A stretch of 64,000 nucleotides of DNA from Streptomyces canus (GTDB lineage: Bacteria; Actinomycetota; Actinomycetes; Streptomycetales; Streptomycetaceae): positions 3,691,001-3,755,000 of the forward strand of contig NZ_JAUSYQ010000002.1 in NCBI RefSeq assembly GCF_030816965.1. The letters are read 5' to 3'. Within the stretch, counting starts at the first letter, position 1. Every line of letters starts with the position of its first letter. The notes beneath the pieces are model-generated. The model was not told the origin of the DNA. It saw only the letters and a program-made list of their open reading frames with translations, and ran no database searches. Shown here piece after piece: positions 54,063 to 62,863 of the stretch. Both the position numbers and the translations under genes were made by a program.

Positions 54063-57000
54063 ATGCCACGAATCGGGCAAAGGCGCTCGACCACCAGACG
54101 CCTTCTCCACGGCATCACCAGGACGCTGCTCCCGCTGACCGTCCTGGCCGGCGTCACCACCGCGATGGCAGCGCCGGCCTCCGCCGCCACCCCCACCCTC
54201 ACCGTCGATCTGGGCACCTCCACCGGAGCCTTCCGGGGCGGCGCCTCCGGGGCGCTGTACGGCCTGTACGGCCCGGACGTACCGACGAACAACCTCATCG
54301 AAGGGATGGGGCTGACGACAACCAACACCAAGTACCAGGACGGACAGCAGCACCCCGGCTCGGACGCCCTGGAGATCGCCAAGCCCTTCACCGACAGCGG
54401 CGGCGGGGACATCCTCATCTACATGACGGACGTCTACCGGGCCAACTACGAGCGCGAGAGCTACTCGGCCTACCAGGCGACCATGAAGACCCAGGTCGAG
54501 CAGGCGATGGCCAGCCCCTACGCGAGCCACATCGTCTTCGTGCCCTACAACGAGCCCGACATAGGCTGGTTCAGCGGCATGCGCACCAACTCGTCGACTC
54601 TGGCCGCCTTCAACTCGGAGTGGCGCCAGACCTACAACTTCATCAAGGGCATCTGGCCCGCGGCACGACTGGCAGGACCCAACCTCACCAGCTACAACTC
54701 CTTCGCCTACAGCGGCTTCCTCAGCTACTGCAAGGCCAACAACTGCCTGCCCGACATCACGACCTGGCACACCCTGGGCAGCCCGGCGGACGTCCGCAGC
54801 ACCGTCGACGCCTACCGCGCGGCGGAGACCGCCGCGGGGATCACCTCCCCGATCACCGTCAACCTCAACGAGTACGCGCACCGCTACCACCTGACCGACC
54901 CCGGCCAGATGGTCGAGTGGATCGCGGCCCTCGAGGACGAGAAGGTCGACGGCAACCTGCCGTACTGGAACATCAACGGCAACCTCGGCGACTCCGCCGC
55001 GGCCCAGAACACCCCCAACGCCCAGTGGTGGCTGTACAACTGGTACAGCTCCATGAAGGGCGGCAACACCGTCAAGGTCACCGGCGCCGCGTCCAACGCC
55101 GCGTACACCCTCCAGGGCGTGGCCGGCCTGGACACGGCCAAGAAGCAGGCGCGCGTCATCCTCGCCGGGGGCGGCACCAGCGGCGCCTCCGACACCGTCA
55201 TCAAGAACATCGACCCCGCCGTCTTCGGCAGCACCGTGCACGTCAGCGTGTTCCAGGACCGCTACAGCGGCTACCTCGGCTCGTCGGCCACCCCGACCCG
55301 GCTCTCCGACGCCGACGTCGCCGTGGGCTCCGACGGCTCGATCACCGTCCCCATCGCCCTCGACGCGATGTCCGCGTACCAGGTGATCGTCTCCCCGGGC
55401 GGCACCGGCAGCGCCACCGCCTCCGACGCCACCTGGACGGGCACGTACGAGGCCGAGAACGCCACGCTCAGCGGCAGCGGCTACAACATCAACACCGAGG
55501 GCACCACCGGACACGTCGACAAGTTCGCCACCTCCGGCACCAAGGACGTCGGCGGCCTGCGCACCAACTCGACCACGGTGATCTCCTTCCCCGTCTCCGT
55601 CCCCACCACCGGCGACTACGACCTGTCGGTGTTCGGCAGCAGCTACGCCAAGGACGCTGACGTCAAGGGCCCGACGAACGTGTACGCGCGGGTCGACGGC
55701 GGCGCCTCGACCAGGGTCGACATACCGGTGGGCTTCCAGTGGGTGGTGTGGGGGCACAGCGACACCACCGTGCACCTCACCGCGGGCAGCCACACCATCA
55801 CCCTGGCCACCACCGGCGACAACGGCGGGGCGGCCGTCGGTGACGCGATCATCGACAAGATCGACCTGCGGTACAAGGACGCCTCCGTGCAGGGCACCAC
55901 GCTCTACGAGGCCGAGCAGGCCAACCTCTCGGACAGCGGCACCGCCACCTACACCTCCCAGGGCCAGTCCGGCGCCGGCGCGGTGAACCTCACCTCCGGC
56001 AAGTCCGCGACCTTCTGGGTCTACTCCGCACGGGACGGATACGCCGACCTGACGACCCGCTACCGCAACACCGGCCAGGCCGGCCTCACCGTCAACGGCC
56101 GGACCGCCGACGACCAGACCCTCTCCGGGGCGACAACCGCAGCCTGGTCCACCTCGACCAACCGGGTGTACCTCAACGGCGGCATCAACAAGGTCAAGGT
56201 GACCGGCACCAGCGGCACCCTGGCCCTGGACGACCTGGCCGTCACCCCGTTCAGCGCCACCGACGCCGTCACCATCGGGAACGTCGTCACCTACCAGGCC
56301 GAGAACGGCACCCTCACCGGCACCGCGGCCACCGACACCACCTACAGCCAGGCCAACGGCGGCGTCGTCACGGGCATCGGCAACGGAACCGCCAACTCCC
56401 TCACCCTCAACGTCAACGCGCCCACGGCCGGCACCTACGCCATGACCATGCGCTACGCCAACGCCGAGGAACTGCCCTCCAACCACTACAACCCGGACCT
56501 GTACGCCGAGCACGCGGACGTCAGCGTCAACGGCGGCAGCGCCACCCGCGTCAACTTCGCCAGCACCCTGCACTGGAACCAGTTCAACGACTACACCGTC
56601 CCGGTGACCCTCGCGAAGGGCGCCAACAGCGTCAAGTTCACCGCCTCGCAGCTCTACAACTACGACGGCACCACCATCGGTCTCGTCTACTCCGGCGGCG
56701 GCAGCGACATCGGGCAGCCCATGCGCTCCAGCTCCGCACCCCACCTCGACCAGGTCTCCTTCGCCCCCGCGAGCCTGCACATCGGCGCCTCGACCGGCTT
56801 CTCCTCCACCGCGGTCGCCCAGCACAGCTCGCTCTGCCTCGAAGACCCCGCCCAGTCCACCGCCAACGGCACCCAGTACCAGCAGAACACCTGCGGCACC
56901 GGCCAGGAGCAGATCTTCGACTTCCACCCCGTAACCGGCACGACCGACACCTACACCGTGGTCAACCACTCCAGCGGCAAGTGTCTGGACGTCTCCGGCC

Positions 57001-57257
57001 TCTCCACGGCTGACGGGGCCGCCGTCCAGCAGTGGACCTGCCTCAACGGCACCAACCAGCGGTTCACGCTGAGAGCGGTGACCGCGCTCGGCAACAGCCA
57101 CGACTACCAGCTGGTCGCCGTGCACAGCGGCAAGTGCGTCGACGTCAGCACCGTCTCCACCGCGCCCGGCGCCCTCGTCCACCAGTGGACCTGCGACACC
57201 GGGAGCACGCTGACCACCAAGAAGAACCAGATCTGGCGCCTGCTCGGCAAGAGCTGA
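54063..57257 (+). CDS. Large secreted modular glycosidase with CBM-like and ricin-type domains
   Basis: The 1064-residue precursor has a signal peptide at residues 1-42 (GVTTAMAAPASAA). Residues about 45-450 are a clan GH-A-like catalytic domain with probable acid/base E164 (VFVPYNEPDIGW) and nucleophile E270 (VNLNEYAHRY). Three CBM35/CBM6-like modules follow, starting near TYEAENATLSGSG, LYEAEQANLSDSG and YQAENGTLTGTA. The C-terminal ricin-B-like trefoil (about 910-1064) has repeated SGKCLDV..QQWTC and SGKCVDV..VHQWTC. It should bind and cut an extracellular polysaccharide, releasing sugars for the ABC importer. The GH family number is not certain. ATG 54063, AAGG upstream. Confidence 0.85.
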   Translation: MPRIGQRRSTTRRLLHGITRTLLPLTVLAGVTTAMAAPASAATPTLTVDLGTSTGAFRGGASGALYGLYGPDVPTNNLIEGMGLTTTNTKYQDGQQHPGSDALEIAKPFTDSGGGDILIYMTDVYRANYERESYSAYQATMKTQVEQAMASPYASHIVFVPYNEPDIGWFSGMRTNSSTLAAFNSEWRQTYNFIKGIWPAARLAGPNLTSYNSFAYSGFLSYCKANNCLPDITTWHTLGSPADVRSTVDAYRAAETAAGITSPITVNLNEYAHRYHLTDPGQMVEWIAALEDEKVDGNLPYWNINGNLGDSAAAQNTPNAQWWLYNWYSSMKGGNTVKVTGAASNAAYTLQGVAGLDTAKKQARVILAGGGTSGASDTVIKNIDPAVFGSTVHVSVFQDRYSGYLGSSATPTRLSDADVAVGSDGSITVPIALDAMSAYQVIVSPGGTGSATASDATWTGTYEAENATLSGSGYNINTEGTTGHVDKFATSGTKDVGGLRTNSTTVISFPVSVPTTGDYDLSVFGSSYAKDADVKGPTNVYARVDGGASTRVDIPVGFQWVVWGHSDTTVHLTAGSHTITLATTGDNGGAAVGDAIIDKIDLRYKDASVQGTTLYEAEQANLSDSGTATYTSQGQSGAGAVNLTSGKSATFWVYSARDGYADLTTRYRNTGQAGLTVNGRTADDQTLSGATTAAWSTSTNRVYLNGGINKVKVTGTSGTLALDDLAVTPFSATDAVTIGNVVTYQAENGTLTGTAATDTTYSQANGGVVTGIGNGTANSLTLNVNAPTAGTYAMTMRYANAEELPSNHYNPDLYAEHADVSVNGGSATRVNFASTLHWNQFNDYTVPVTLAKGANSVKFTASQLYNYDGTTIGLVYSGGGSDIGQPMRSSSAPHLDQVSFAPASLHIGASTGFSSTAVAQHSSLCLEDPAQSTANGTQYQQNTCGTGQEQIFDFHPVTGTTDTYTVVNHSSGKCLDVSGLSTADGAAVQQWTCLNGTNQRFTLRAVTALGNSHDYQLVAVHSGKCVDVSTVSTAPGALVHQWTCDTGSTLTTKKNQIWRLLGKS

Positions 57258-57286
57258 TCAGCGGCGGATCCACCACGCACGTACTT

Positions 57287-57325
57287 CGAAGGGGCCCGGT
57301 CTGACGACCGGACCCCTTCGGCTTT
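57287..57325 (+). terminator. Operon-end hairpin terminator
   Basis: CGAAGGGGCCCGGTC (57287-57301) pairs with 57306-57320 with one mismatch and a 4-base loop, followed by GCTTTT. It ends the glycosidase operon. Confidence 0.9.
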
Positions 57326-57463
57326 TCCCTCCCCGTCAGAACCCCCGCGATCCCCCCGGATCCCCCTCCAAGAGTCCTGATGCCAAGTACGACAGGCGAG
57401 GTGGGAGAAGGGTTGTACGGGTCCACGGATTTTTTTGTCAGTGCCCGGCCCTAGGTTTCCTCC

Positions 57464-58321
57464 ATGACTCCTGACGAGATGCGAGAGAGATTAGGGCCCT
57501 TCCGTGACAAGGCGCTCGCGCGCGGGATACCCGCCGAGGACGTGGAGCGGTGGATGGGCACCGCCAGGCCCTGCGCGACGCTGGCCGAGGACGGGGACGG
57601 GCCGGTGGTGGGGCGGTTCGGAGGGCCGTTGATGCTTCCGGTCGGGACACCGCACCCCTTCCACCCCTTCGTCGCGTCCATCGACCTCGCGGCCCTGCCC
57701 GCCGGCGCGACGGATCTTCCGCTGCCGCCCGACGGTCACCTGCTGCTGTTCGCCTATCCCGAGAACTTCGGCGACGGGGACAACATGGGCAACGTGGTGT
57801 ACGTCCCGGCGGGGACCGCCGTGGAGGAGCGGGACAAGGAGGGGTGGGCCTGGTTCGAGAACGACGACGAGTACCAGGAGGTCTTCGCGCAGTTCCCGCA
57901 GGAGACGCTCAGGGCGACGGTCGACGTCTCGCTGCCGTACCACTACTGGGTCGAGATACCCGAGGAGCCCCGCTGGGTATCGCTGCCCGGGCATCCGCGC
58001 TCCCAGGAACTGGCCGCGGTGTGGGCCGAGACCCATGACGACATCGCCGCCGCGGGGCGGCTCCGGCTCGGCGGGTACGCCGACCAGGAGGCCGTCGACA
58101 CCGACCCCGTGGGGACGGCGATGACCTGCGCGCTGAGGGAGGCGGAAGCGGGCCGTCGCGAGCCGGTGTCGGACGACCTCGCGGACTGGGTGCTGCTCGC
58201 CGAGTGGAATCCCTGGATCGACGGTCTGGAGGGCGCCACCGTCCGCTGGTCGATCCAGCGCGCGGACTTGGCGGCACGACGCTTCGACCGCGCGTTCACG
58301 ACGGTGTTCCGGAATCCGTAG
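57464..58321 (+). CDS. DUF1963 (YwqG-like) protein
   Basis: This 285-residue soluble protein has the DUF1963 pattern: VVGRFGGPLMLPVGTPHPFHPFVASIDLAALP, where a request for low ligand space precedes LLLFAYPENFGDGDNMGNVVYVPAG, and later HRSQELAAVWA-like and LRLGGYADQ blocks, the last being the family LGGYP.. motif. The biochemical role of DUF1963 is unknown to me; members are scattered cytoplasmic proteins. It stands alone between two terminators. Confidence 0.8.
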   Translation: MTPDEMRERLGPFRDKALARGIPAEDVERWMGTARPCATLAEDGDGPVVGRFGGPLMLPVGTPHPFHPFVASIDLAALPAGATDLPLPPDGHLLLFAYPENFGDGDNMGNVVYVPAGTAVEERDKEGWAWFENDDEYQEVFAQFPQETLRATVDVSLPYHYWVEIPEEPRWVSLPGHPRSQELAAVWAETHDDIAAAGRLRLGGYADQEAVDTDPVGTAMTCALREAEAGRREPVSDDLADWVLLAEWNPWIDGLEGATVRWSIQRADLAARRFDRAFTTVFRNP

Positions 58322-58332
58322 GGGCTTCGGAC

Positions 58333-58371
58333 GGGGCCGGAGGGGAAGTCCCGAGATTCCCCTCCGGCCCC
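58333..58371. terminator. Bidirectional hairpin terminator
   Basis: A perfect 15-base-pair stem (GGGGCCGGAGGGGAA and complement, 9-base loop) exactly between two convergent genes, 11 and 4 bases from their stops. Confidence 0.9.
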
Positions 58372-58375
58372 CGCT

Positions 58376-59206
58376 TCACAGGGTGTGGGCCACGAACCGT
58401 TCGGCGGTCTCGGTGAGCACCTCGCGGCCGTCCCGGGCCCACAGCGCGTCGTTGAACAGCTCGACCTCGATCGCGCCCGTGTACCCGGCCGCCTCGACGT
58501 ACCGCTGCCACTCCCGCATGTCGATCGCGCCGTCGCCGATCTGTCCGCGGCCGTTCAGCACACCCTCCGGCAGCGGGGTCGTCCAGTCCGCGAGCTGGAA
58601 GGTGTGGATACGGTCGCCGGCGCCCGCGCGGGCGATCTGCGCGGGCGCGTTGTCGTCCCACCAGATGTGGTACGTGTCCACCGTGACGCCGACCTGCTGG
58701 GCGGGGAAGCGCTCCGCCAGGTCGAGGGCCTGGGTGAGCGTCGAGACCACGCAGCGGTCCGAGGCGTACATGGGGTGCAGCGGCTCGATGGCCAGCTTCA
58801 CCCCGTGCTCCTCCGCGTACGGGCCCAGGACGGACAGGGCGTCCGCGATGCGTTCGCGGGCGCCGTGCAGGTCCTTGGAGCCGGCCGGGAGGCCGCCGGA
58901 GACCAGCACCAGGGTGTCGGTGCCCAGCGTCGCCGCCTCGTCGACCGCGCGGCGGTTGTCGTCCAGCGCCGCGGCCCGCTCGTCCGCGTCGATCGCCGTG
59001 AAGAAGCCGCCGCGGCACAGGGTGGTGACCGTGAGGCCCGCGTCACGGACCAGCTTGGCCGTCGCCTCGAGGCCGTACGTCTGGACGGGCTCGCGCCACA
59101 GTCCGACGTTGACGACGCCCAACTGGCCGCATGCTTCGACGAGTTCCGGCATCGACAGCTGCTTGACCGTCATCTGGTTGATGGAGAAGCGGGACAGGTC
59201 GGTCAC
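58376..59206 (-). CDS. TIM-barrel sugar isomerase/epimerase-like protein
   Basis: The 276-residue AP_endonuc_2-family (xylose-isomerase-like TIM barrel) protein has likely metal ligands: E in KLAIEPLHPMYASDR, D/H in VGVTVDTYHIWWD, H in IHTFQLADW and E in AIEVELFND. These enzymes isomerise or epimerise sugars, keto-sugars or inositols. GTG 59206 overlaps the DUF993 stop by 4 bases. It is the last gene of a three-gene catabolic operon. Confidence 0.8.
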   Translation of the reverse strand: MTDLSRFSINQMTVKQLSMPELVEACGQLGVVNVGLWREPVQTYGLEATAKLVRDAGLTVTTLCRGGFFTAIDADERAAALDDNRRAVDEAATLGTDTLVLVSGGLPAGSKDLHGARERIADALSVLGPYAEEHGVKLAIEPLHPMYASDRCVVSTLTQALDLAERFPAQQVGVTVDTYHIWWDDNAPAQIARAGAGDRIHTFQLADWTTPLPEGVLNGRGQIGDGAIDMREWQRYVEAAGYTGAIEVELFNDALWARDGREVLTETAERFVAHTL

Positions 59207-60357
59207 TGGTTCACCCCGTACAGGGACAGCAGGTTCTTCATCCGCTCCTCCGCCAGCTTCGGGTCCGGGAACAGGCCCAGGCCGTCGGCGAGTTCGTAGG
59301 CGCGCGCGAAGTGCGGGAGGGAGCGGGCCGACTGGAGGCCGCCGACCATCGTGAAGTGCGACTGGTGGCCGGCCAGCCAGGCCAGGAAGACCACGCCCGT
59401 CTTGTAGAACCGGGTGGGTGCCTGGAAGAGATGGCGGGACAACTCGACGGTGGGGTCGAGGAGTTCGCGGAAGCCCTTGGCGTCACCGGTGTCCAGGACG
59501 CGGACCGCCTCGGCCGCGAGCGGGCCCAGCGGGTCGAAGATGCCGAGCAGGGCGTGACTGAAGCCCTGGTCGTCACCCGCGATCAGCTCGGGGTAGTTGA
59601 AGTCGTCGCCCGTGTAGCAGCGGACGCCCTGCGGGAGCCGGCGGCGGATGTCGATCTCACGCTGCGCCTCGAGGAGCGACACCTTGATGCCGTCCACCTT
59701 GTCGGGGTGGGCCGCGATGACCTCGAGGAACGTGTCCGTGGCGGCGTCCAGGTCGCTCGACCCCCAGTAGCCCTCCAGCGCCGGGTCGAACATCGGGCCC
59801 AGCCAGTGCAGGACGACCGGCTCGGCGGACTGGCGCAGGAGGTGGCCGTAGACCTCGAGGTAGTCCTCGGGGCTCTTGGCGGCCGCCGCGAGGGCCCGGG
59901 AGGCCATCAGGATGGCCTGGGCGCCGGACTCCTCGACGAGGGCGAGCTGCTCCTCGTAGGCGGCCCGGACCTCGTCCAGGGTCGCCGGGCCGGTGAGCTG
60001 GTCGGTGCCGACACCGCAGGCGATGAGGCCGCCGACCGACGTGGCCTCGGCGGCGCTGCGGCGGATCAGCTCGGCCGCGCCCGCCCAGTCCAGGCCCATT
60101 CCGCGCTGGGCGGTGTCCATCGCCTCGGCGACCCCGAGCCCGTGCGACCACAGGTGGCGGCGGAAGGCCAGGGTGGCGTCCCAGTCGACGGCGGCCGGGG
60201 AGTCCGGTGTGGAGTCGGCGAACGGGTCGGCGACGACGTGCGCCGCCGAGAAGACCGTACGGGAGGTGAAGGGGGTGCCGGGGGTGGCGGCGAAGGGTTC
60301 CTTGCGGGGCTCGTAGGCCCTGAATCCCCCCTTGAAGTCCGGAAGTCGGATGGTCAC
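59203..60357 (-). CDS. DUF993 protein (dihydrodipicolinate-synthase-like TIM barrel)
   Basis: In this 384-residue protein GVAEAMDTAQRGMGLDWAGAAELIRRS, GLIACGVGTDQL, GPMFDPALEGYWGSSDL, DGIKVSLLEAQREIDIRRRLP and CYTGDDFNYPELI are DUF993 signatures. The lysine in DGIKVSLL lies where class I aldolases of the DHDPS superfamily hold the Schiff-base lysine, so an aldolase or retro-aldol role is plausible but unproven. GTG 60357 overlaps the dehydrogenase stop by 4 bases and the next gene by 4 bases, giving tight coupling across all three. Confidence 0.85.
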   Translation of the reverse strand: MTIRLPDFKGGFRAYEPRKEPFAATPGTPFTSRTVFSAAHVVADPFADSTPDSPAAVDWDATLAFRRHLWSHGLGVAEAMDTAQRGMGLDWAGAAELIRRSAAEATSVGGLIACGVGTDQLTGPATLDEVRAAYEEQLALVEESGAQAILMASRALAAAAKSPEDYLEVYGHLLRQSAEPVVLHWLGPMFDPALEGYWGSSDLDAATDTFLEVIAAHPDKVDGIKVSLLEAQREIDIRRRLPQGVRCYTGDDFNYPELIAGDDQGFSHALLGIFDPLGPLAAEAVRVLDTGDAKGFRELLDPTVELSRHLFQAPTRFYKTGVVFLAWLAGHQSHFTMVGGLQSARSLPHFARAYELADGLGLFPDPKLAEERMKNLLSLYGVNQ

Positions 60358-61505
60358 AGCGAGATCTCCGGTACGTCGAAACGGCGGCCCTCGGCCGAGG
60401 ACTTCAGGCCCAGTTCGGCGAGCTGGACGCCGCGGGCGCCGGCCAGGAGGTCCCACTGGTAGGGGGCGTCGGCGTAGACGTGCTTGAGGAAGAGCTCCCA
60501 CTGGGCCTTGAAGCCGTTGTCGAACTCGGCGTTGTCCGGGACCTCCTGCCACTGGTCGCGGAAGACCTCGGTGGCGGGGATGTCGGGGTTCCAGACCGGC
60601 TTGGGGGTGGCGCTGCGGTGCTGGACGCGGCAGTTGCGCAGACCGGCGACGGCGGAGCCCTCGGTGCCGTCGACCTGGAACTCGACGAGTTCGTCGCGGT
60701 TGACGCGGACGGCCCAGGAGGAGTTGATCTGGGCGATGGCGCCGCCCTCGAGCTCGAAGATGCCGTAGGCGGAGTCGTCGGCGGTGGCGTCGTACGGCTT
60801 GTCGTTCTCGTCCCAGCGCTGCGGGATGTGGGTGGCGGTGAGGGCCTGGACGGACTTCACCCGGCCGAAGAGCTCGTGGAGCACGTACTCCCAGTGCGGG
60901 AACATGTCGACAACGATGCCACCGCCGTCCTCGGCGCGGTAGTTCCACGAGGGGCGCTGGGCGGTCTGCCAGTCGCCCTCGAAGACCCAGTAGCCGAACT
61001 CGCCGCGGATCGAGAGGATCCGGCCGAAGAAGCCGCCGTCGATGAGGCGCTTCAGCTTGAGCAGGCCGGGGAGGAAGAGCTTGTCCTGGACGACGCCGTG
61101 CTTGATGCCCTTCTCATTGGCGAGACGGGCCAGCTCCAGGGCGCCCTCCAGGCCGGTGGCGGTGGGCTTCTCCGTGTAGATGTGCTTGCCCGCCGCGATC
61201 GCCTTCTTGATCGCCTCCTGGCGGGCGGAGGTGACCTGGGCGTCGAAGTAGATGTCGACGGTCGGGTCGGCGAGGACCGCGTCCACGTCGGTGGAGATGT
61301 GCTCGATGCCGTGCTGCTCGGCCAGCGCCTTCAGGGCGTGCTCGCGGCGGCCCACCAGGATCGGCTCGGGCCACAGCACCGTGCCGTCGCCCAGGTCGAG
61401 ACCGCCCTGCTCGCGGATCGCGAGGATCGAGCGGACGAGGTGCTGGCGGTAGCCCATGCGCCCCGTCACACCGTTCATGGCGATACGCACCGTCTTGCGT
61501 GTCAC
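60354..61505 (-). CDS. Gfo/Idh/MocA-family dehydrogenase
   Basis: The 383-residue NAD(P)-dependent oxidoreductase has an N-terminal Rossmann domain (IAMNGVTGRMGYRQHLVRS), DVDAVLADPTVDIYFDAQVTSARQEAIKKAIAAGKHIYTEKPTA with the family EKP lysine, and a C-terminal alpha/beta domain with GGGIVVDMFPHWEYVL, where D and H are likely catalytic. The family oxidises hydroxyls of sugars and inositols to ketones. It is longer than typical inositol dehydrogenase (IolG). GAAGGGA precedes GTG 61505. Its promoter region shares both operator motifs with the iol operon. Confidence 0.9.
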   Translation of the reverse strand: MTRKTVRIAMNGVTGRMGYRQHLVRSILAIREQGGLDLGDGTVLWPEPILVGRREHALKALAEQHGIEHISTDVDAVLADPTVDIYFDAQVTSARQEAIKKAIAAGKHIYTEKPTATGLEGALELARLANEKGIKHGVVQDKLFLPGLLKLKRLIDGGFFGRILSIRGEFGYWVFEGDWQTAQRPSWNYRAEDGGGIVVDMFPHWEYVLHELFGRVKSVQALTATHIPQRWDENDKPYDATADDSAYGIFELEGGAIAQINSSWAVRVNRDELVEFQVDGTEGSAVAGLRNCRVQHRSATPKPVWNPDIPATEVFRDQWQEVPDNAEFDNGFKAQWELFLKHVYADAPYQWDLLAGARGVQLAELGLKSSAEGRRFDVPEISL

Positions 61506-61569
61506 GTCATTCCCTTCGTAGGAGTCGTACGCGGTTGTTCGCGCCGCGCACGCTCCACTGATGAGCGTT

Positions 61570-61625
61570 ACAGCAAGCGCTTTCTATCTAGGAAGAAGCT
61601 AGCCTCTGACCAGCGGTCTGGACAA
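61570..61625. promoter_or_regulatory. Double operator region shared with the iol promoter
   Basis: ACAGCAAGCGCT (61570-61581) and GTCTGGACAA (61616-61625) are exact reverse complements of the motifs at 25108-25119 and 25079-25088. Reading toward the dehydrogenase gene the order is TTGTCCAGAC, 34 bases, AGCGCTTGCTGT, the same order as toward the iolE-like gene. TTGTCC could also serve as a -35, with TAGCTT 18 bases further as -10. Confidence 0.65.
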
Positions 61626-61770
61626 GACCGCGAACCGGGTGAGTTGTTCGAGGGGGCGAACAGCTGGGCGTCATGGCCTTAAGGTCGGCTCGGAACCGGG
61701 ACCTTGGTGCCCGCGTGTACGACGGAGTACGACTGAGATGCGCTGCGGCGCACGACCGGAGGACGACGAG

Positions 61771-62817
61771 ATGACGGTGACCCTGGCGGACGTGGCGGCC
61801 CGCGCCCAGGTCTCCCCCGCGACGGTGTCGCGCGTGTTGAACGGGAACTACCCCGTGGCCGCGACCACACGTGAGCGGGTGCTGCGGGCCGTGGACGAGC
61901 TGGACTACGTGCTCAACGGTCCGGCGAGCTCGCTCGCCGCCGCCACCTCGGATCTGGTCGGGATCCTCGTGAACGACATCGCGGACCCCTTCTTCGGGAT
62001 CATGGCCGGTGCGATCCAGTCGGAGATCGGGGGGCCGGGCGGGCGCGCGGGCGGTGAGCGGCTCGGGGTCGTCTGCAACACGGGGGGCTCTCCGGAGCGG
62101 GAGCTGACGTATCTCACCCTGCTGCAGCGGCAGCGGGCGGCGGCGGTCGTCCTGACGGGCGGGGCGGTGGAGGACGCGCCGCACAAGGCCGCGATGTCCG
62201 CCAAGCTGCGCAAGCTCGCGGACGCCGGCACGCGGATCGTGCTGTGCGGGCGGCCGCCGGCGCCGGAGACCGGGGCGTTCGCGCTGACCTTCGACAACCG
62301 GGGCGGGGGCAAGGAACTCACCGAGCACCTCATCGGGCTCGGGCACCGGCGGCTCGGGTACATCGCGGGGCCGGAGGAGCGCACGACGACCCGGCACCGG
62401 CTGGAGGGGCACCGGGCGGCGCTTGAGGCGCACGGGATCACCGAGGACCCGCGGTGGACCGTCCATGGCCGCTACGACCGGCGGTCCGGGTACGAGGCCA
62501 CGCTGGAGCTGCTGCGGCGGGATCCGTCGTTGACGGCTGTCGTGGCCGCGAACGACTCCGTCGCGCTGGGCGCGTGCGCGGCCCTGCGGGACTCCGGGCT
62601 GCGGATTCCGGACGACGTGTCGGTCGCCGGGTTCGACGACCTGCCGTTCAGCATCGACGCGGTGCCTGCCCTGACGACGGTGCGGTTGCCGCTGGCGGAG
62701 GCGGGGGCCCGGGCGGGGCGGATCGCGATGGGACGGGAGGAGCCGCCGCCCGGGGGGATCGCGACGGTTCGGGGGGAGCTGATGGTCCGGGGGTCTTCTG
62801 GGGTTCCTCGGGCTTGA
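61771..62817 (+). CDS. LacI-family regulator, divergent from the DUF993 operon
   Basis: The 348-residue protein has the HTH at residues 4-26 (LADVAARAQVSPATVSRVLNG), a hinge (LNGPASSLAAATSDLVGI) and a sugar-sensing domain (VNDIADPFFGIMAGAIQSEIG; LIGLGHRRLGYIAG; VAANDSVALGACAAL; VAGFDDLPF). GGAGG precedes ATG 61771. The divergent arrangement and the LacI-like AGCGCTTGCT dyad between the genes make it the likely regulator of the dehydrogenase operon and, by the shared motif, perhaps of the iol genes too. Confidence 0.9.
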   Translation: MTVTLADVAARAQVSPATVSRVLNGNYPVAATTRERVLRAVDELDYVLNGPASSLAAATSDLVGILVNDIADPFFGIMAGAIQSEIGGPGGRAGGERLGVVCNTGGSPERELTYLTLLQRQRAAAVVLTGGAVEDAPHKAAMSAKLRKLADAGTRIVLCGRPPAPETGAFALTFDNRGGGKELTEHLIGLGHRRLGYIAGPEERTTTRHRLEGHRAALEAHGITEDPRWTVHGRYDRRSGYEATLELLRRDPSLTAVVAANDSVALGACAALRDSGLRIPDDVSVAGFDDLPFSIDAVPALTTVRLPLAEAGARAGRIAMGREEPPPGGIATVRGELMVRGSSGVPRA

Positions 62818-62863
62818 GGGGACGCCCCCTGGGGGTGGCTGTACGGCGCCTTCGAGGGAGCCG

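Noticed and set aside
53910..57182. A 1090-codon antisense frame over the modular glycosidase
   Set aside because: It is Val/Gly/Asp-rich shadow coding typical of high-GC antisense frames, without ribosome site or family motifs; the sense gene is clear.
52743..57257. A single 1504-codon protein joining the GH63-like region to the secreted glycosidase
   Set aside because: The first 440 codons are an out-of-frame read of the GH63-like gene. The secreted enzyme begins with its own signal peptide at 54063.
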